A stretch of DNA of 64,000 nt from Bdellovibrionales bacterium (GCA_018646675.1 JABGUH010000009.1:1-64000), one strand, 5' to 3'. Counted from the stretch's first letter, positions 1 through 9,600 are shown. Translations and numbers: made by a program. Notes: generated by a model from the letters alone, not told the origin.

Positions 1-2
1 TA

Positions 3-1673
3 ATAAAAAAAGGTGCTGAGTCTGATCCGATTAATATGAGCTACACCGACAAAGGCTTTAAAGATAATGAAATAAGCCGCAGTCATCTACAACTATTAAG
101 TGCAGGCTCACTAAAAACATTTGCCTTTTATGGCAAACATATGCCAACCATCTGTCCCGGTTTTCGACAACACAACTCAGCGTCACTCTTTGTACAGGCC
201 AGCCAACTTTTTACTGCTAGTCAGATGGTATTTATGGCCGAGAGTCATCAGGTGCGAAAATTGGAGAACTTTTTTAATAATACGCAGAGAGATCTAAATT
301 TTTTCTCTCAAGAGGATAAAGCAAAGGAGATTTACGGTAGTGACTTAGAGCATTTCAAAAACTTGGCAGCGATCGAACAAGGGCAATTGAATGATGTTCA
401 GTTTGCCTCACTAATTAAAATCACCAATACCTATCAGCAGGATATTCGAGTGATTGTACGTCAGTTGGTAATCCTAGATGAAGTAGTAGACGGTTACAAT
501 GCTTCGGCACTTATGGCCGGGCAGGAACGGGACGAAGTAGTCGCGGCATTTGAGCAGCACGACCGTGATCTGGCCAAAGGAAAGGTTGTGGCATCACTGC
601 CAGGCGGATTTAATCTAATGGGCCATATTGCCAACTTGGTAAAATATGTTGCTGGAATATCTATGGTAGAGCGGGCGACAGATAGTTTTAAGCGTGATGT
701 TGAGCGACACCATCTAAATTGTTATGGCCCCTATCAGCCGATGAAGACTCCTCAGAGTCGTCAGGTGATCGCTCTTAACTCTGCCGACAAAGCAGATCTC
801 TATCGGAAAGTGCTAGAGCAGAAGTTGGCAATGATTGTGGAGCGAAATAGTGCTTATCAAAAGTTGATTGCCCAGATGGATCAGAGATTAAATAGTGGAG
901 TTAATCTTGGCAGTAGTCATCAGAAGTATCGACAGATGGCCAAACAGGCTGCAGGGGCCACGATAGAGAGTTATCAGCTCTGCTTTGCAGGTAAGGAGAG
1001 TAAGCTGCGGATGGATAACTGTTCCTGTCTACTGGATAGCAAGTGTTCGATACCGGCCAACTACTCTTTACGAGTGCCGCTGCAGTATGCTCAAGGCGAT
1101 GAAGGGAGGGATATAAGTCGGAGCAGTCGGCGAATGCGAAATGTATTAAGTGATCTCTATCACAATCGATATGTGATCCCTAAAGGTAGTAAGCGGAAGA
1201 GATTGCTTGATCGGCATCGTATTGCGATGATTAAACGCTATGACCAGTTTCATCAAAAGCAGCAGAATATTTTACTAACTCCGAAACAGGGCTCGCTCTA
1301 CGCCTTAGTCTATAAGTATGGGCCGAGGAGCAGGGTTACTAGTGGATATAAAAACTTACAGCGATTTTTAAAGGAGTTCCCAGGAGCGGAGAGATATAGT
1401 GGTCATCAACCATATAGTAGTAAAAAAAGTTCGAGAGGTAAGAGGAAATATCCGAGTGACAAGAGAAAATATCTGGGTAAAGAGAGAAACAAGGATACTA
1501 ATGATGTTCCCTCTTCCAAGGTGGTAAGTAATCAGGAGACACATGAGGAGTATGAGTATAACTACATCTCAACAATCAAGCGCAAGTCACTGTGGCAGAT
1601 TATTAGTAAGCAGTATCACAATAAAATTTTAGATAACAGGTTAGAGCTTCCAACTAAGAGTCCCACTCCATAA
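3..1673 (+). CDS. Unknown protein, probably 5'-truncated by the window edge
   Basis: The frame is open from the left edge: no stop lies between base 3 and the first ATG at 36, and no Shine-Dalgarno sequence sits at a useful distance before that ATG. The gene therefore probably starts outside the window; if ATG 36 is the start, the product is 545 residues with no signal peptide. I recognise no family. The visible part has a hydrophobic segment near residues 50-70 (from ATG 36), long helical stretches, a Cys-rich patch around residues 325-345 (CSCLLDSKC) and a very basic Lys/Arg/Ser-rich C-terminal third. Cysteine clusters are compatible with an exported protein. It converges on livF with only 8 bases between the two stops. 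Confidence 0.6.
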   Translation: MKKGAESDPINMSYTDKGFKDNEISRSHLQLLSAGSLKTFAFYGKHMPTICPGFRQHNSASLFVQASQLFTASQMVFMAESHQVRKLENFFNNTQRDLNFFSQEDKAKEIYGSDLEHFKNLAAIEQGQLNDVQFASLIKITNTYQQDIRVIVRQLVILDEVVDGYNASALMAGQERDEVVAAFEQHDRDLAKGKVVASLPGGFNLMGHIANLVKYVAGISMVERATDSFKRDVERHHLNCYGPYQPMKTPQSRQVIALNSADKADLYRKVLEQKLAMIVERNSAYQKLIAQMDQRLNSGVNLGSSHQKYRQMAKQAAGATIESYQLCFAGKESKLRMDNCSCLLDSKCSIPANYSLRVPLQYAQGDEGRDISRSSRRMRNVLSDLYHNRYVIPKGSKRKRLLDRHRIAMIKRYDQFHQKQQNILLTPKQGSLYALVYKYGPRSRVTSGYKNLQRFLKEFPGAERYSGHQPYSSKKSSRGKRKYPSDKRKYLGKERNKDTNDVPSSKVVSNQETHEEYEYNYISTIKRKSLWQIISKQYHNKILDNRLELPTKSPTP

Positions 1674-1681
1674 GAGTAGGT

Positions 1682-2401
1682 TTACGCACCTAAGTAGGCA
1701 TTCTTAACCTGATCATTGCTGATCAGTTCATCTCCACTACCGGTTAAAGTCACTGCACCAGTAGTCAGTACATATCCTCGATGAGCCACCTTCAGGGCCG
1801 CAAAGGCATTCTGTTCAACTAGTAAAATTGTAGTGCCACGACGATTGACCTCTTCAATTGCTTTAAAAATTGTGCCAACCAAGATGGGTGCCAATCCCAA
1901 AGAAGGTTCGTCCAACAGCAGTAGTTTTGGTTTGGCCATCAGGGCACGTCCGATTGCTAACATCTGCTGTTCACCACCAGAGAGGGTTCCGGCCGGTTGC
2001 TTGCTGCGATCTTTTAGTTTAGGAAAGAGGTGGTAGACATACTCAAAGTCCTGACAAATCTCCTCTCGGTCCCGTCGCAAGTAGGCTCCAATCTCTAAAT
2101 TTTCCAGTACAGTGTGTTCGGGAAAAATTAGGCGTCCCTCAGGAGCTTGGGAGATCCCTAACTTAACAATGCGGTTGGCCTTCAGGCCATTTAGCTTTTG
2201 CTTCTGAAAAAGAATCGTACCAGCCGAAGGGGAGGTTAGACCAGAGATGGAGCGTAAGATGGTGCTTTTGCCGGCGCCATTGGACCCAAGGATGGTGACA
2301 ATTTCACCGGAAAAAATCTCAAGATCTACTCCATGGATGGCATGGATCGCTCCATAGTGAACGTGTAATCCCTTAACTGTTAACAGCGGGGTATCACTCA
2401 T
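1682..2401 (-). CDS. livF: Branched-chain amino acid ABC transporter ATP-binding protein LivF
   Basis: Cytoplasmic ATPase of a high-affinity branched-chain amino acid importer. The 239 residues match the usual LivF length. Walker A is GSNGAGKST at residues 39-47, the ABC signature is LSGGEQQ and Walker B is LLLLDEPSLGLAP. The last two motifs carry the wording typical of LivF rather than LivG. The ATG overlaps the livG stop by 4 bases and is preceded by GGAGCGG, so the two ATPases are translationally coupled. It is the last gene of the livKHMGF operon. Confidence 0.96.
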   Translation of the reverse strand: MSDTPLLTVKGLHVHYGAIHAIHGVDLEIFSGEIVTILGSNGAGKSTILRSISGLTSPSAGTILFQKQKLNGLKANRIVKLGISQAPEGRLIFPEHTVLENLEIGAYLRRDREEICQDFEYVYHLFPKLKDRSKQPAGTLSGGEQQMLAIGRALMAKPKLLLLDEPSLGLAPILVGTIFKAIEEVNRRGTTILLVEQNAFAALKVAHRGYVLTTGAVTLTGSGDELISNDQVKNAYLGA

Positions 2402-3201
2402 GACCGCTCCTTCTCACTACTCTCACTAGTGCCCAGATAGGCTTCCACTACTTTGGGATTATTTTGAATCTCATTCGGGCAACCGTGAGCAATCAGCACT
2501 CCATGATCAACCACATAGATTCGCTGACAGGTATTCATCACTAGCTTCATATCGTGTTCTATCAGTAGAGTGGCAATTTTAAACTCATCATGAATCCACT
2601 TAATCAGCTCAGCCAAATCCATCGTCTCATTGGGATTCATTCCGGCCGCGGGTTCATCCAGTAGCAATACTTTGGGATCGGTTGCCAAGGCACGAGCGAT
2701 CTCTAACCGTCGTTGTTCTCCGTAGGGAAGTTGGCGGGCCAGCAAGTGTGATTTCTTTTCTAGTTTGAATAGCTTAAGAATCTCCACCGCCCGATCTTTA
2801 ATTACTGCCTCTTCCTGGTGAAATCCTTTCGTTCTAAAAATGGATGCTAGTAGGGAGTAACTAGTTCGGGAGTGGCGGGCCAGTCGAACATTATCCAATA
2901 CAGTTAATTCATTAAAGAGTCGAATATTTTGAAATGTACGAGCGATGCCCGCTTGAGTAATGTGCGCCGGCCGCATTCCCACGATGGAGCTGTTTTCAAG
3001 CTCAATTGCACCTTCACTTGGCTGATAGAGGCCGGTGACCATATTAAAGATAGTAGTCTTACCAGCACCATTGGGGCCAATGATACCCACTAAGTCGTTA
3101 CTACCCAGCGAGATATTTACTCGGTCCACCGCAGTTAGGCCACCAAAGCGAATGGTTAGATCACTTAGTTTGAGAATGGGGGAGGTGCTGGCCAGTGACA
3201 T
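2398..3201 (-). CDS. livG: Branched-chain amino acid ABC transporter ATP-binding protein LivG
   Basis: Second ATPase of the Liv importer, 267 residues. Walker A is GPNGAGKTT at residues 42-50. The signature has the LivG-type LPYGEQRRLEIARAL form, with Y replacing the usual SG, and Walker B is VLLLDEPAAGMNP. The C-terminal extension is characteristic of the LivG/BCA branch. ATG 3201 shares one base with the livM stop and has AGGAGTAGGG upstream. It overlaps livF by 4 bases. Confidence 0.96.
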   Translation of the reverse strand: MSLASTSPILKLSDLTIRFGGLTAVDRVNISLGSNDLVGIIGPNGAGKTTIFNMVTGLYQPSEGAIELENSSIVGMRPAHITQAGIARTFQNIRLFNELTVLDNVRLARHSRTSYSLLASIFRTKGFHQEEAVIKDRAVEILKLFKLEKKSHLLARQLPYGEQRRLEIARALATDPKVLLLDEPAAGMNPNETMDLAELIKWIHDEFKIATLLIEHDMKLVMNTCQRIYVVDHGVLIAHGCPNEIQNNPKVVEAYLGTSESSEKERS

Positions 3202-4085
3202 TACCCTACTCCTCTATCTCTTAATAATTTTTGTAACCAGTGAAGGGTTAGCTCTCTTTTGCCAAAAATTCCTTCTGGTCGCAACAGCATCAGTGCGATC
3301 AACATAACGGAGTAGATCACCATCCTCCACTGGGCCACGGTCTCACCCATGAAGCGTAGAACTTCTGGCAGGGCGGTAAGAATTAGTGCTCCCACTATTG
3401 CCCCCGAAATTGAGCCTAAGCCTCCTAAAATTACCATCAGCAGAATAATTACACTCCAGATAAAGGTGAAGTTATTTGGATGGAGGAACTGCTGGGCGTG
3501 GGCAAATAGTGGCCCCGCCAGTCCGGCCAAGCCAGCGCCGATGGCAAAGGCGATAGTTTTGTACTTAAAGGTATTGATCCCCATACTGTCAGCGGCAATC
3601 TCATCTTCACGAATACTGATGATCGCTCGGCCATGGGTTCCTCGAACTAGATTAATCATAAAGAGAACGGTGAGGACCACAAATAGGTAGATCCAAAAGA
3701 GGTTACTCCAGGCAGGAATCCCCGTTAAGCCTCGTGAGCCTCCAAGTACCTCCATATTATTAATCATGATTCTGATAATCTCCCCAAAGCCTAAGGTGGC
3801 AATCGCAAGATAGTCCCCTCTTAACCGCAGACAGGGAATTCCAATAATTAGGCCAGCAATGGCAGCGGCGGTAAATCCCACTCCACAGGAGATCAGCAGA
3901 TTCGCCCAATCGGGAATAGGTAGGGGAGCAAATAGAGAGTAGGCAGCACCGGCATAGGCACCGACCGCCCAGAAACCAGCGTGTCCTAATGAGAATTGGC
4001 CGCAGACTCCATTGATCAGATTGAGCCCTAAGGCCAAGATCATAAAGACGCCAGCATTGAGAGCAAGATGTGCTAGATAGTCCAT
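3201..4085 (-). CDS. livM: Branched-chain amino acid ABC transporter permease LivM
   Basis: Inner-membrane permease of the Liv importer, 294 residues with about eight hydrophobic helices. The N-terminal run GLNLINGVCGQFSLGHAGFW is the conserved LivM signature (GxxGQxSLGHA). An EAA-like cytoplasmic segment surrounds IREDEIAADSMGIN near residues 160-175. The start at 4085 is supported by AAGGTG eight bases upstream. It lies 4 bases after livH and overlaps livG by one base. It lacks the long N-terminal extension seen in enteric LivM. Confidence 0.95.
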   Translation of the reverse strand: MDYLAHLALNAGVFMILALGLNLINGVCGQFSLGHAGFWAVGAYAGAAYSLFAPLPIPDWANLLISCGVGFTAAAIAGLIIGIPCLRLRGDYLAIATLGFGEIIRIMINNMEVLGGSRGLTGIPAWSNLFWIYLFVVLTVLFMINLVRGTHGRAIISIREDEIAADSMGINTFKYKTIAFAIGAGLAGLAGPLFAHAQQFLHPNNFTFIWSVIILLMVILGGLGSISGAIVGALILTALPEVLRFMGETVAQWRMVIYSVMLIALMLLRPEGIFGKRELTLHWLQKLLRDRGVG

Positions 4086-4089
4086 ATGG

Positions 4090-4989
4090 CTACACCTTCT
4101 CTCTAATATTCTTTCCCATCAAGCCAGTGGGTTTGATTAAGAGAATGATAATTAAGATGCCAAAAGCGATGGCATCACGGTAGTTACTGGCCCAAAAACC
4201 GGTGACCAGATTCTCAACGATTCCCAGTACCAATCCTCCTAGAGCGGCCCCGGGAATAATTCCAATCCCTCCAAGGACGGCGGCGACAAAAGCTTTAAGT
4301 CCTGGCATTAGCCCCATCATTGGCTCAATTGTATTGTAGTAGAGCCCCACTAAAACTCCGGCGGCACCGGCCAGTGCCGCTCCAACAAAAAAGGTGAAGG
4401 AGATGATCTTGTTGGTATCGATTCCCATCAGTTCCGCAGCGTCATGGTTGAAGCTAACTGCTCGCATCGCCATACCAATTCGAGTGGAGGAGACCAGCCA
4501 GCGAAGTACCAACATCAAAACAATGGTAGTGATGATAATGATGATCTGAATATTACTAATCATCATCTCTCCCCACTCATAGCTGATCTCTTCAATCACC
4601 GGTGGGAACGTTTTTGGATCTGCTCCCACCGTTCCTTGACCTAAGTATTGAAAGAAGAGGGAAGTTCCTAACGCCGAAATTAACGCCGCAATTCTACCCG
4701 CGTGACGAATCGGTCGATAGACTAAACGCTCAATAATGACGGCCACTACTCCCGCCCCTAGCATTGCTGCTGGAAAGGCGATCCAGAGGGAGGCACCACT
4801 AATGACCAGATAGTAGCCAACGAAAGCACCGATCATATAAAACTCGCCGTGGGCAAAGTTGATCAGCTTGATAATGCCGTAGACCATGGTGTAGCCCAAG
4901 GCGATCAGAGCGTAGATGCTACCTTGAGTAATACCGTTGATTAGGTACTGCCCTAAATCATAAAAAAAGTAGAGTAGTTCTTCGTTCAC
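4090..4989 (-). CDS. livH: Branched-chain amino acid ABC transporter permease LivH
   Basis: Second inner-membrane permease of the Liv importer, 299 residues. The motif GYTMVYGIIKLINFAHGEFY at residues 32-51 is diagnostic for LivH. Further hydrophobic helices follow, with an EAA-type loop at AMRAVSFNHDAAELMGID. The start codon is GTG, with no strong Shine-Dalgarno, so translation may depend partly on coupling to livK, whose stop lies 14 bases upstream. It pairs with LivM to form the pore. Confidence 0.95.
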   Translation of the reverse strand: MNEELLYFFYDLGQYLINGITQGSIYALIALGYTMVYGIIKLINFAHGEFYMIGAFVGYYLVISGASLWIAFPAAMLGAGVVAVIIERLVYRPIRHAGRIAALISALGTSLFFQYLGQGTVGADPKTFPPVIEEISYEWGEMMISNIQIIIIITTIVLMLVLRWLVSSTRIGMAMRAVSFNHDAAELMGIDTNKIISFTFFVGAALAGAAGVLVGLYYNTIEPMMGLMPGLKAFVAAVLGGIGIIPGAALGGLVLGIVENLVTGFWASNYRDAIAFGILIIILLIKPTGLMGKNIREKV

Positions 4990-5003
4990 AGTCAGGTTTA
5001 TAT

Positions 5004-6143
5004 TTAAGGGTTAACCTTGGTATTAAAGATATTTCCCTTGGCGGTAGTCTCTAGCACCACAGCACTTTTGGTGGCATTTCGTTGTCGGTCGATTGAGATG
5101 GTACCGGTTACCCCTTTGAACTGTTTGGTAGAGTTGATCGCCAAGGCAAGATCCTTCGACTTAAGGGATTTTGCTCGTTTCAGGGCATCGAGTAGAACTA
5201 ACATCCCGTCATATCCTAAAGCTGCCATCGCTCCCGGCCTCTGCTTGTGAATTTTGATATATTTTTTAACAAACTCTTGCACCATCGGATCTTGGTCATC
5301 GGGAGAGAAGTGAGAGCTGATATAGTTATTCTTGATTCCTTTGGGGCCGGCCAACTCTTGTAGCTTGGGTGAGTCCCAACCATCGCCACCTAGAAATGGC
5401 ATTTTGATATTCATCTGACGTGCTTGGCGTAGGATCAGACCCACTTCGGTGTAGTAACCGGGTAGAAAGATAACATCGGGACGCTTGCGCTTAACCTTTC
5501 GCAACAGGCTTTTAAAGTCGATATCTTTTTGTTGATAGGCAAAGTCTCTCTGACTAACCAACTTGCCTCCCAACCGTTGAAACTCTTTTTTAAACACTGC
5601 TGCCAAACCTTTGGAGTAGTCACTGGAGTTATCGATAATAATAGCAACGTTGCGCTTTTTTAAATTATTAAAGGCAAAACGGGCCATCACTACCCCTTGG
5701 AAGCCATCGGTAAAGCAGGTACGGCTAATAAAGTTTCCAGTTTTAGTAACTGCTTCGTTGGTGGATGCTGGAGTTAGCAGTGGAACTTCTGCCTGCTGGG
5801 CGATCGGTGCTCCGGCCAAGGTATTACTACTGGCAACCGATCCAATCACCGCATTGACCTTATCAATATTGATCAGCTTGCGAACTGAGTTGGCCGACTC
5901 AATTGGCTCACCCTTATTATCTTCAACTATTAGCCTGATTTTGCGCCCCTTAATAGAGATATCTCCGACCTTTTTTAGGGCCAAATTGATGCCATTGACA
6001 CTCTCTTGGCCGTAGGTGGCGATCGGGCCAGTCATGGGGAAGACTGCACCAATAGTGATTGTTTTTTTGCTCGCCCACAGAGGGGAGGTTAAGGTCATCA
6101 TTAATAGTGAGATACAAAGAGTGGTTAGTCTGCCATAACGCAT
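5004..6143 (-). CDS. livK: Branched-chain amino acid ABC transporter substrate-binding protein LivK
   Basis: Periplasmic binding protein of the Leu/Ile/Val-binding type (type 1 periplasmic fold, Peripla_BP_6), 379 residues. A signal peptide ends at about Ala24 (LTSPLWA). The mature protein opens ITIGAVFPMTGPIATYGQES, the classical start of the family. AAAGGAGT sits 7 bases before the ATG. It is the first gene of the livKHMGF operon, as is common because the binding protein is needed in excess. The exact amino acid bound cannot be read from sequence alone. Confidence 0.95.
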   Translation of the reverse strand: MRYGRLTTLCISLLMMTLTSPLWASKKTITIGAVFPMTGPIATYGQESVNGINLALKKVGDISIKGRKIRLIVEDNKGEPIESANSVRKLINIDKVNAVIGSVASSNTLAGAPIAQQAEVPLLTPASTNEAVTKTGNFISRTCFTDGFQGVVMARFAFNNLKKRNVAIIIDNSSDYSKGLAAVFKKEFQRLGGKLVSQRDFAYQQKDIDFKSLLRKVKRKRPDVIFLPGYYTEVGLILRQARQMNIKMPFLGGDGWDSPKLQELAGPKGIKNNYISSHFSPDDQDPMVQEFVKKYIKIHKQRPGAMAALGYDGMLVLLDALKRAKSLKSKDLALAINSTKQFKGVTGTISIDRQRNATKSAVVLETTAKGNIFNTKVNP

Positions 6144-6255
6144 TGATTTTACTCCTTTAAATATATTGTTCGGAAGTCATTTAGTTCAAAGTGTAGATTT
6201 TTAGCAGGAGATAGGTCAAAAGTCTAGCTAACCATAAGCTATATTAGTCCCTTAA

Positions 6256-6708
6256 CTATTCGTCTTTTGGATAGGTTGGATGCTTTTTGAGCTGGTTGAT
6301 TGTAGTTGATTCCTCTCTGATGGTCAGCGGGCGGAAGGGGGGACGCTCCTCCCCATAGGCCCATCCCCAGTAGTGGCCCTCAATCTTAAAGGGGAGTAGG
6401 TGGCCAATGCGAACGGCCCAATAGCTGATCTCTCCCAACACCCAATTGCCCTTCTCTCGCATACAGATTCGAAACTTGTCGTCTGCTCGCCTCATCGCAC
6501 CTCTGGTACCGGCAAGGTAGTAAGACATATCGTGTAGTAGACAGCATGATGCCCAACGCTGATCATCATGGGGAGGCCCCTCAGGAAAGAATGTGCAGTA
6601 GTCAGTTTTAAACGGTTTGACCTCGACAGTAAAAAGAGGCTCCTGTGATATTAGGGGGAGTGTCCAGGCGGCCAAGATGATTAATAGTGGTAATATCGCT
6701 ATTCTCAT
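6256..6708 (-). CDS. Secreted phospholipase A2-like protein
   Basis: A 150-residue protein with a signal peptide (cleavage near Ser21). Its centre has C38, then C55-C56-L-L-H59-D60, a conserved Tyr pair, D76-D77 and C82. CCxxHD is the catalytic His/Asp helix motif of secreted phospholipases A2, where the cysteines form disulfides and the His-Asp pair activates water. The calcium-loop motif is not obvious, so hydrolysis of phospholipids is inferred from the motif only. The gene stands alone, 95 bases upstream of livK in the same direction and divergent from trpS. Confidence 0.6.
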   Translation of the reverse strand: MRIAILPLLIILAAWTLPLISQEPLFTVEVKPFKTDYCTFFPEGPPHDDQRWASCCLLHDMSYYLAGTRGAMRRADDKFRICMREKGNWVLGEISYWAVRIGHLLPFKIEGHYWGWAYGEERPPFRPLTIREESTTINQLKKHPTYPKDE

Positions 6709-6773
6709 ATCATCTACTCTATCATAAGATAGTGTTTATTAGCGAAAAAGTATGATCTGAAGGGGATAATGCG

Positions 6774-7859
6774 GTGATGGATCAGCAAGATTTAAGTGGA
6801 GCTTGTCAACAAGCGATCAAGACTAGTGATCAGTTGAAAATCAGGATTGATCAACATCCTGAAAAATTCCGGATTCTAACTGGAGAGCGTCCAACTGGAC
6901 CGCTGCACATTGGCCACTACTTTGGAACTCTTCAAAATCGTTTAATTCTGCAAAAGAAGGGAGTGGAGCTGTGGATAGTTATTGCTGATTATCAGGTACT
7001 GACTGATCGAGATGCTGGTAGCTCCATTCGGGAAAATGTCATCGAAGTGATGGCCGACTATCTCTCCATCGGTATCGATCCCACCTGTCAAGGAACAACT
7101 ATCTTTGCCCATAGCTGTGTTCGAGCACTTAATCAGCTACTAATTCCTTTTTTAAGTCTAGTACCATCAGGCGATTTAGAGCGTAACCCCACCGTTAAAA
7201 ATGAGATCCAGCTGGCCGGTCTAAAGTCAGTTAACGGATTGATGTATACTTACCCTGTTCATCAAGCGGCAGATATTCTCTTCTGCCATGGCAACCTGGT
7301 TCCAGGGGGGATGGATCAGCTCCCCCATATTGAACAGGCCAGAGAGATCGCTCGTCGCTTTAATGATCGTTATGCTAAAAAGGGAAAACCCTACTTTCAA
7401 GAGCCGCATATTCTGTTAAGTGAAGCACCACTACTGTTAGGACTAGATGGTCGCAAGATGAGTAAAAGTTTAAATAACTCCATCGCTCTACGCGATAGTG
7501 CTGATCAGACTGCCAGACTAATTAAAAAGGCTAAAACTGACTCGGATCGAAATATCACTTATGATCCAACCGGTAGACCAGATGTTGCTAACCTACTCTT
7601 GATTACCTCTCTGTGCAGTGGCCAGAAACCAGAAGCAGTTGCGGCCCAAATTGGAGATGGTGGGGCCGGCAAATTAAAGGCCGTAATGACTGAGGCGGTA
7701 AATGAGTATTTTGCTCCTGTCCGGGCCAAGCGCTTAGAGTTAATCACTGATAAACAATATCTTCTTGAGCAGTTGGCGATTGGCAATCAAAAAGCAAATG
7801 TGGTGGCAGAGAGAACACTGATTGCTGTGCAGAAAATGCTGGGGATGGATTTGGGATAA
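6774..7859 (+). CDS. trpS: Tryptophanyl-tRNA synthetase
   Basis: Class I aminoacyl-tRNA synthetase that charges tRNA-Trp, 361 residues. The HIGH motif is H45-I-G-H48 (GPLHIGHYFG) and the KMSKS motif is K228-M-S-K-S232. The conserved PVHQAADILFC and GxDQxPHIE substrate segments lie between them. Tandem possible starts exist: GTG 6774 directly followed by ATG 6777. AAGGGG at 6760-6765 gives 8 bases to the GTG, so that is used. The N-terminal segment of about 30 residues before the synthetase core is longer than in many bacterial TrpRS. It is the only tRNA-related gene near here apart from the mnmA pair. Confidence 0.96.
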   Translation: MMDQQDLSGACQQAIKTSDQLKIRIDQHPEKFRILTGERPTGPLHIGHYFGTLQNRLILQKKGVELWIVIADYQVLTDRDAGSSIRENVIEVMADYLSIGIDPTCQGTTIFAHSCVRALNQLLIPFLSLVPSGDLERNPTVKNEIQLAGLKSVNGLMYTYPVHQAADILFCHGNLVPGGMDQLPHIEQAREIARRFNDRYAKKGKPYFQEPHILLSEAPLLLGLDGRKMSKSLNNSIALRDSADQTARLIKKAKTDSDRNITYDPTGRPDVANLLLITSLCSGQKPEAVAAQIGDGGAGKLKAVMTEAVNEYFAPVRAKRLELITDKQYLLEQLAIGNQKANVVAERTLIAVQKMLGMDLG

Positions 7860-7865
7860 AAAGAT

Positions 7866-7960
7866 TATCCCGCTGCTCCTGATCCAGCCCCGCTTGTCTC
7901 CCTCGCATCCTGCTAATTTTGTCTGTTCCCTGTCCCTGTCTGTTCCCGCTTTCCTGGCAC
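7866..7960 (-). repeat. Dispersed intergenic repeat, copy A
   Basis: Downstream of trpS lies a core at 7894-7914 whose reverse complement contains AGCAGGATGCGAGGGAGAC. It is flanked on both sides by degenerate six-base units (GTTCCC, TGATCC, CTGTCC). The same core occurs at 22492-22512 in the same orientation and at 27529-27549 and 27676-27696 in the opposite one. The region has no gene. Confidence 0.8.
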
Positions 7961-8058
7961 TCCTTTTGCATTACATAACAACATTGGAAGTAACATATTG
8001 ATAAACTGATAAACTGTACTGTCCATTTTTTAGGCAGTCGTTAAAAAGGGAAACAGTC

Positions 8059-9600
8059 ATGGAGCATACTTATCGCAATAGTCGCCGTCTTTTAATCTTG
8101 ATTATTACTTTTGTCACGATCTTGATTGGGCTAACCCAGATAAGTCGCGCCCAAGAGTCCACCGACATCTATCCCTACCGTCACAATATAAAAGAGCAGC
8201 ACTCGATGCGAGTACTAAATAGTGGCGTGGCAGCACTTTGGGCGCGGATCGATATGATTCGTCGGGCCCAGACCAGCTTAGAGTTGGAGTACTTTATTTT
8301 TAATCCTGATACTGCCGGAAGAATTATTATGCGGGAGATGGTGGCCGCTGCCGACCGGGGAGTTAAGGTGCGGTTGCTAATTGATAAGAGTAAGGCGGTC
8401 TTTGTACTGGATGACTACTATGCAGAGGTACTCGCAAAAAAGGGAATCGAAGTTAGATACTACAATGGTGCCCCCTTAATTTGGATCAGCACTATTCAGT
8501 TTCGTAACCATCGTAAACTAATTGTTCGTGACGGATTGGAGGCGATTGTCGGTGGAAGAAATATTGCCGATGAGTATTTTGATTTAAGCCCTAAATTTAA
8601 CTTTCTTGATCGTGATATCTGGGTAGAGGGAAAAATTGTTACGACGATGGTTGAATCCTTTAACAGCTTCTGGGACAATGAAATTGTCGAGCAGGCCGGT
8701 ACTCCACGCAAACCTCATTTGAATGACTTCCCATCTAGTGATGATGGCGATGATTATATGCGCGTGCAGCAATATCAGCAACGATTAAAGAGTTATAATA
8801 AACAGATAGCGGCTGCTGCCTCAACCTTAGTTGCCAGTGCGGAAGAGCGCGAGGTACTAAAGTATGTTGTTAGCTATGGCCCTGAAGCGTTAGGGCTAAC
8901 AAATCAGCGTAGCTGTCCCCATGTAGCATTTGCCACCGATCGTGCTGGCGCCACCTTTATTCGTCGTTTGAACTCCAATAATTATCACAAGAATTATCGC
9001 TACCTCAGAAAGGAGATTAGAGACTGGATGGATCTGATCACCACGGAAGTCACCTTTGATTCACCCTATCTGCTCAATAATAGTCGAAGTCGCAAAATTC
9101 TATTTGACCTGTTGGAACGAGGAGTTCAGGTGAATTTTCTAACCAATAGTCTGGCCTCCACTGATGCTATCTACGTCTCAACGGTCTTTTCCCAAGAGGT
9201 TAAGAGGTATCGAGAGTATGATAAGTTAAATACCTATATCTACAAAGGCGATTTCTCAGAAGAGTCGGAGCTAATTTCAGACCAAGTAAGAGAGGCGGTT
9301 TGGGGTACTCACTCTAAAACAATTATTTTTAGCAAGGACGCCTTTATGATTGGCACCTTTAACATTGACAATCGTTCTAGCTTCTACAACACAGAGTTGG
9401 CCATTTTCTGTCAGGGAAGTAAAGAGCTGCGTGATGATGTGATGGCCAATGTTGAGTTACGGATGAAGGGGGCAAAAAAACTGGGACCTGATGGTCAACC
9501 AGAGGATGGTACTCCCTTGCTTGAGGGCACATCTCTATCTAAAAAAGCTCTCTACTTTCTATTGAAGGTGCCGGCCACTATCCTAAAATTTTTATTGTAG
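8059..9600 (+). CDS. Phospholipase D / cardiolipin synthase-like protein 1
   Basis: A 513-residue protein with an N-terminal signal peptide or anchor (hydrophobic residues 11-25, possible cleavage after Ala31). It has two HKD half-sites. The first is H151-R-K153 with D158 and GGRN after it. The second is H418-S-K420, but the position where Asp is expected (425) is Ser, with Asp at 427. The family forms or breaks phosphodiester bonds in phospholipids through a phospho-histidine; cardiolipin synthesis or phospholipid hydrolysis in the cell envelope is the likely job. It is paralogous to 17080-18672 over the whole length. AAGGGA precedes the ATG. Confidence 0.85.
   Translation: MEHTYRNSRRLLILIITFVTILIGLTQISRAQESTDIYPYRHNIKEQHSMRVLNSGVAALWARIDMIRRAQTSLELEYFIFNPDTAGRIIMREMVAAADRGVKVRLLIDKSKAVFVLDDYYAEVLAKKGIEVRYYNGAPLIWISTIQFRNHRKLIVRDGLEAIVGGRNIADEYFDLSPKFNFLDRDIWVEGKIVTTMVESFNSFWDNEIVEQAGTPRKPHLNDFPSSDDGDDYMRVQQYQQRLKSYNKQIAAAASTLVASAEEREVLKYVVSYGPEALGLTNQRSCPHVAFATDRAGATFIRRLNSNNYHKNYRYLRKEIRDWMDLITTEVTFDSPYLLNNSRSRKILFDLLERGVQVNFLTNSLASTDAIYVSTVFSQEVKRYREYDKLNTYIYKGDFSEESELISDQVREAVWGTHSKTIIFSKDAFMIGTFNIDNRSSFYNTELAIFCQGSKELRDDVMANVELRMKGAKKLGPDGQPEDGTPLLEGTSLSKKALYFLLKVPATILKFLL

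Noticed and set aside
6160..6189. livK promoter TTGAAC-N18-TATATT
   Set aside because: The predicted start point would fall inside the ribosome site, so the match is probably chance.
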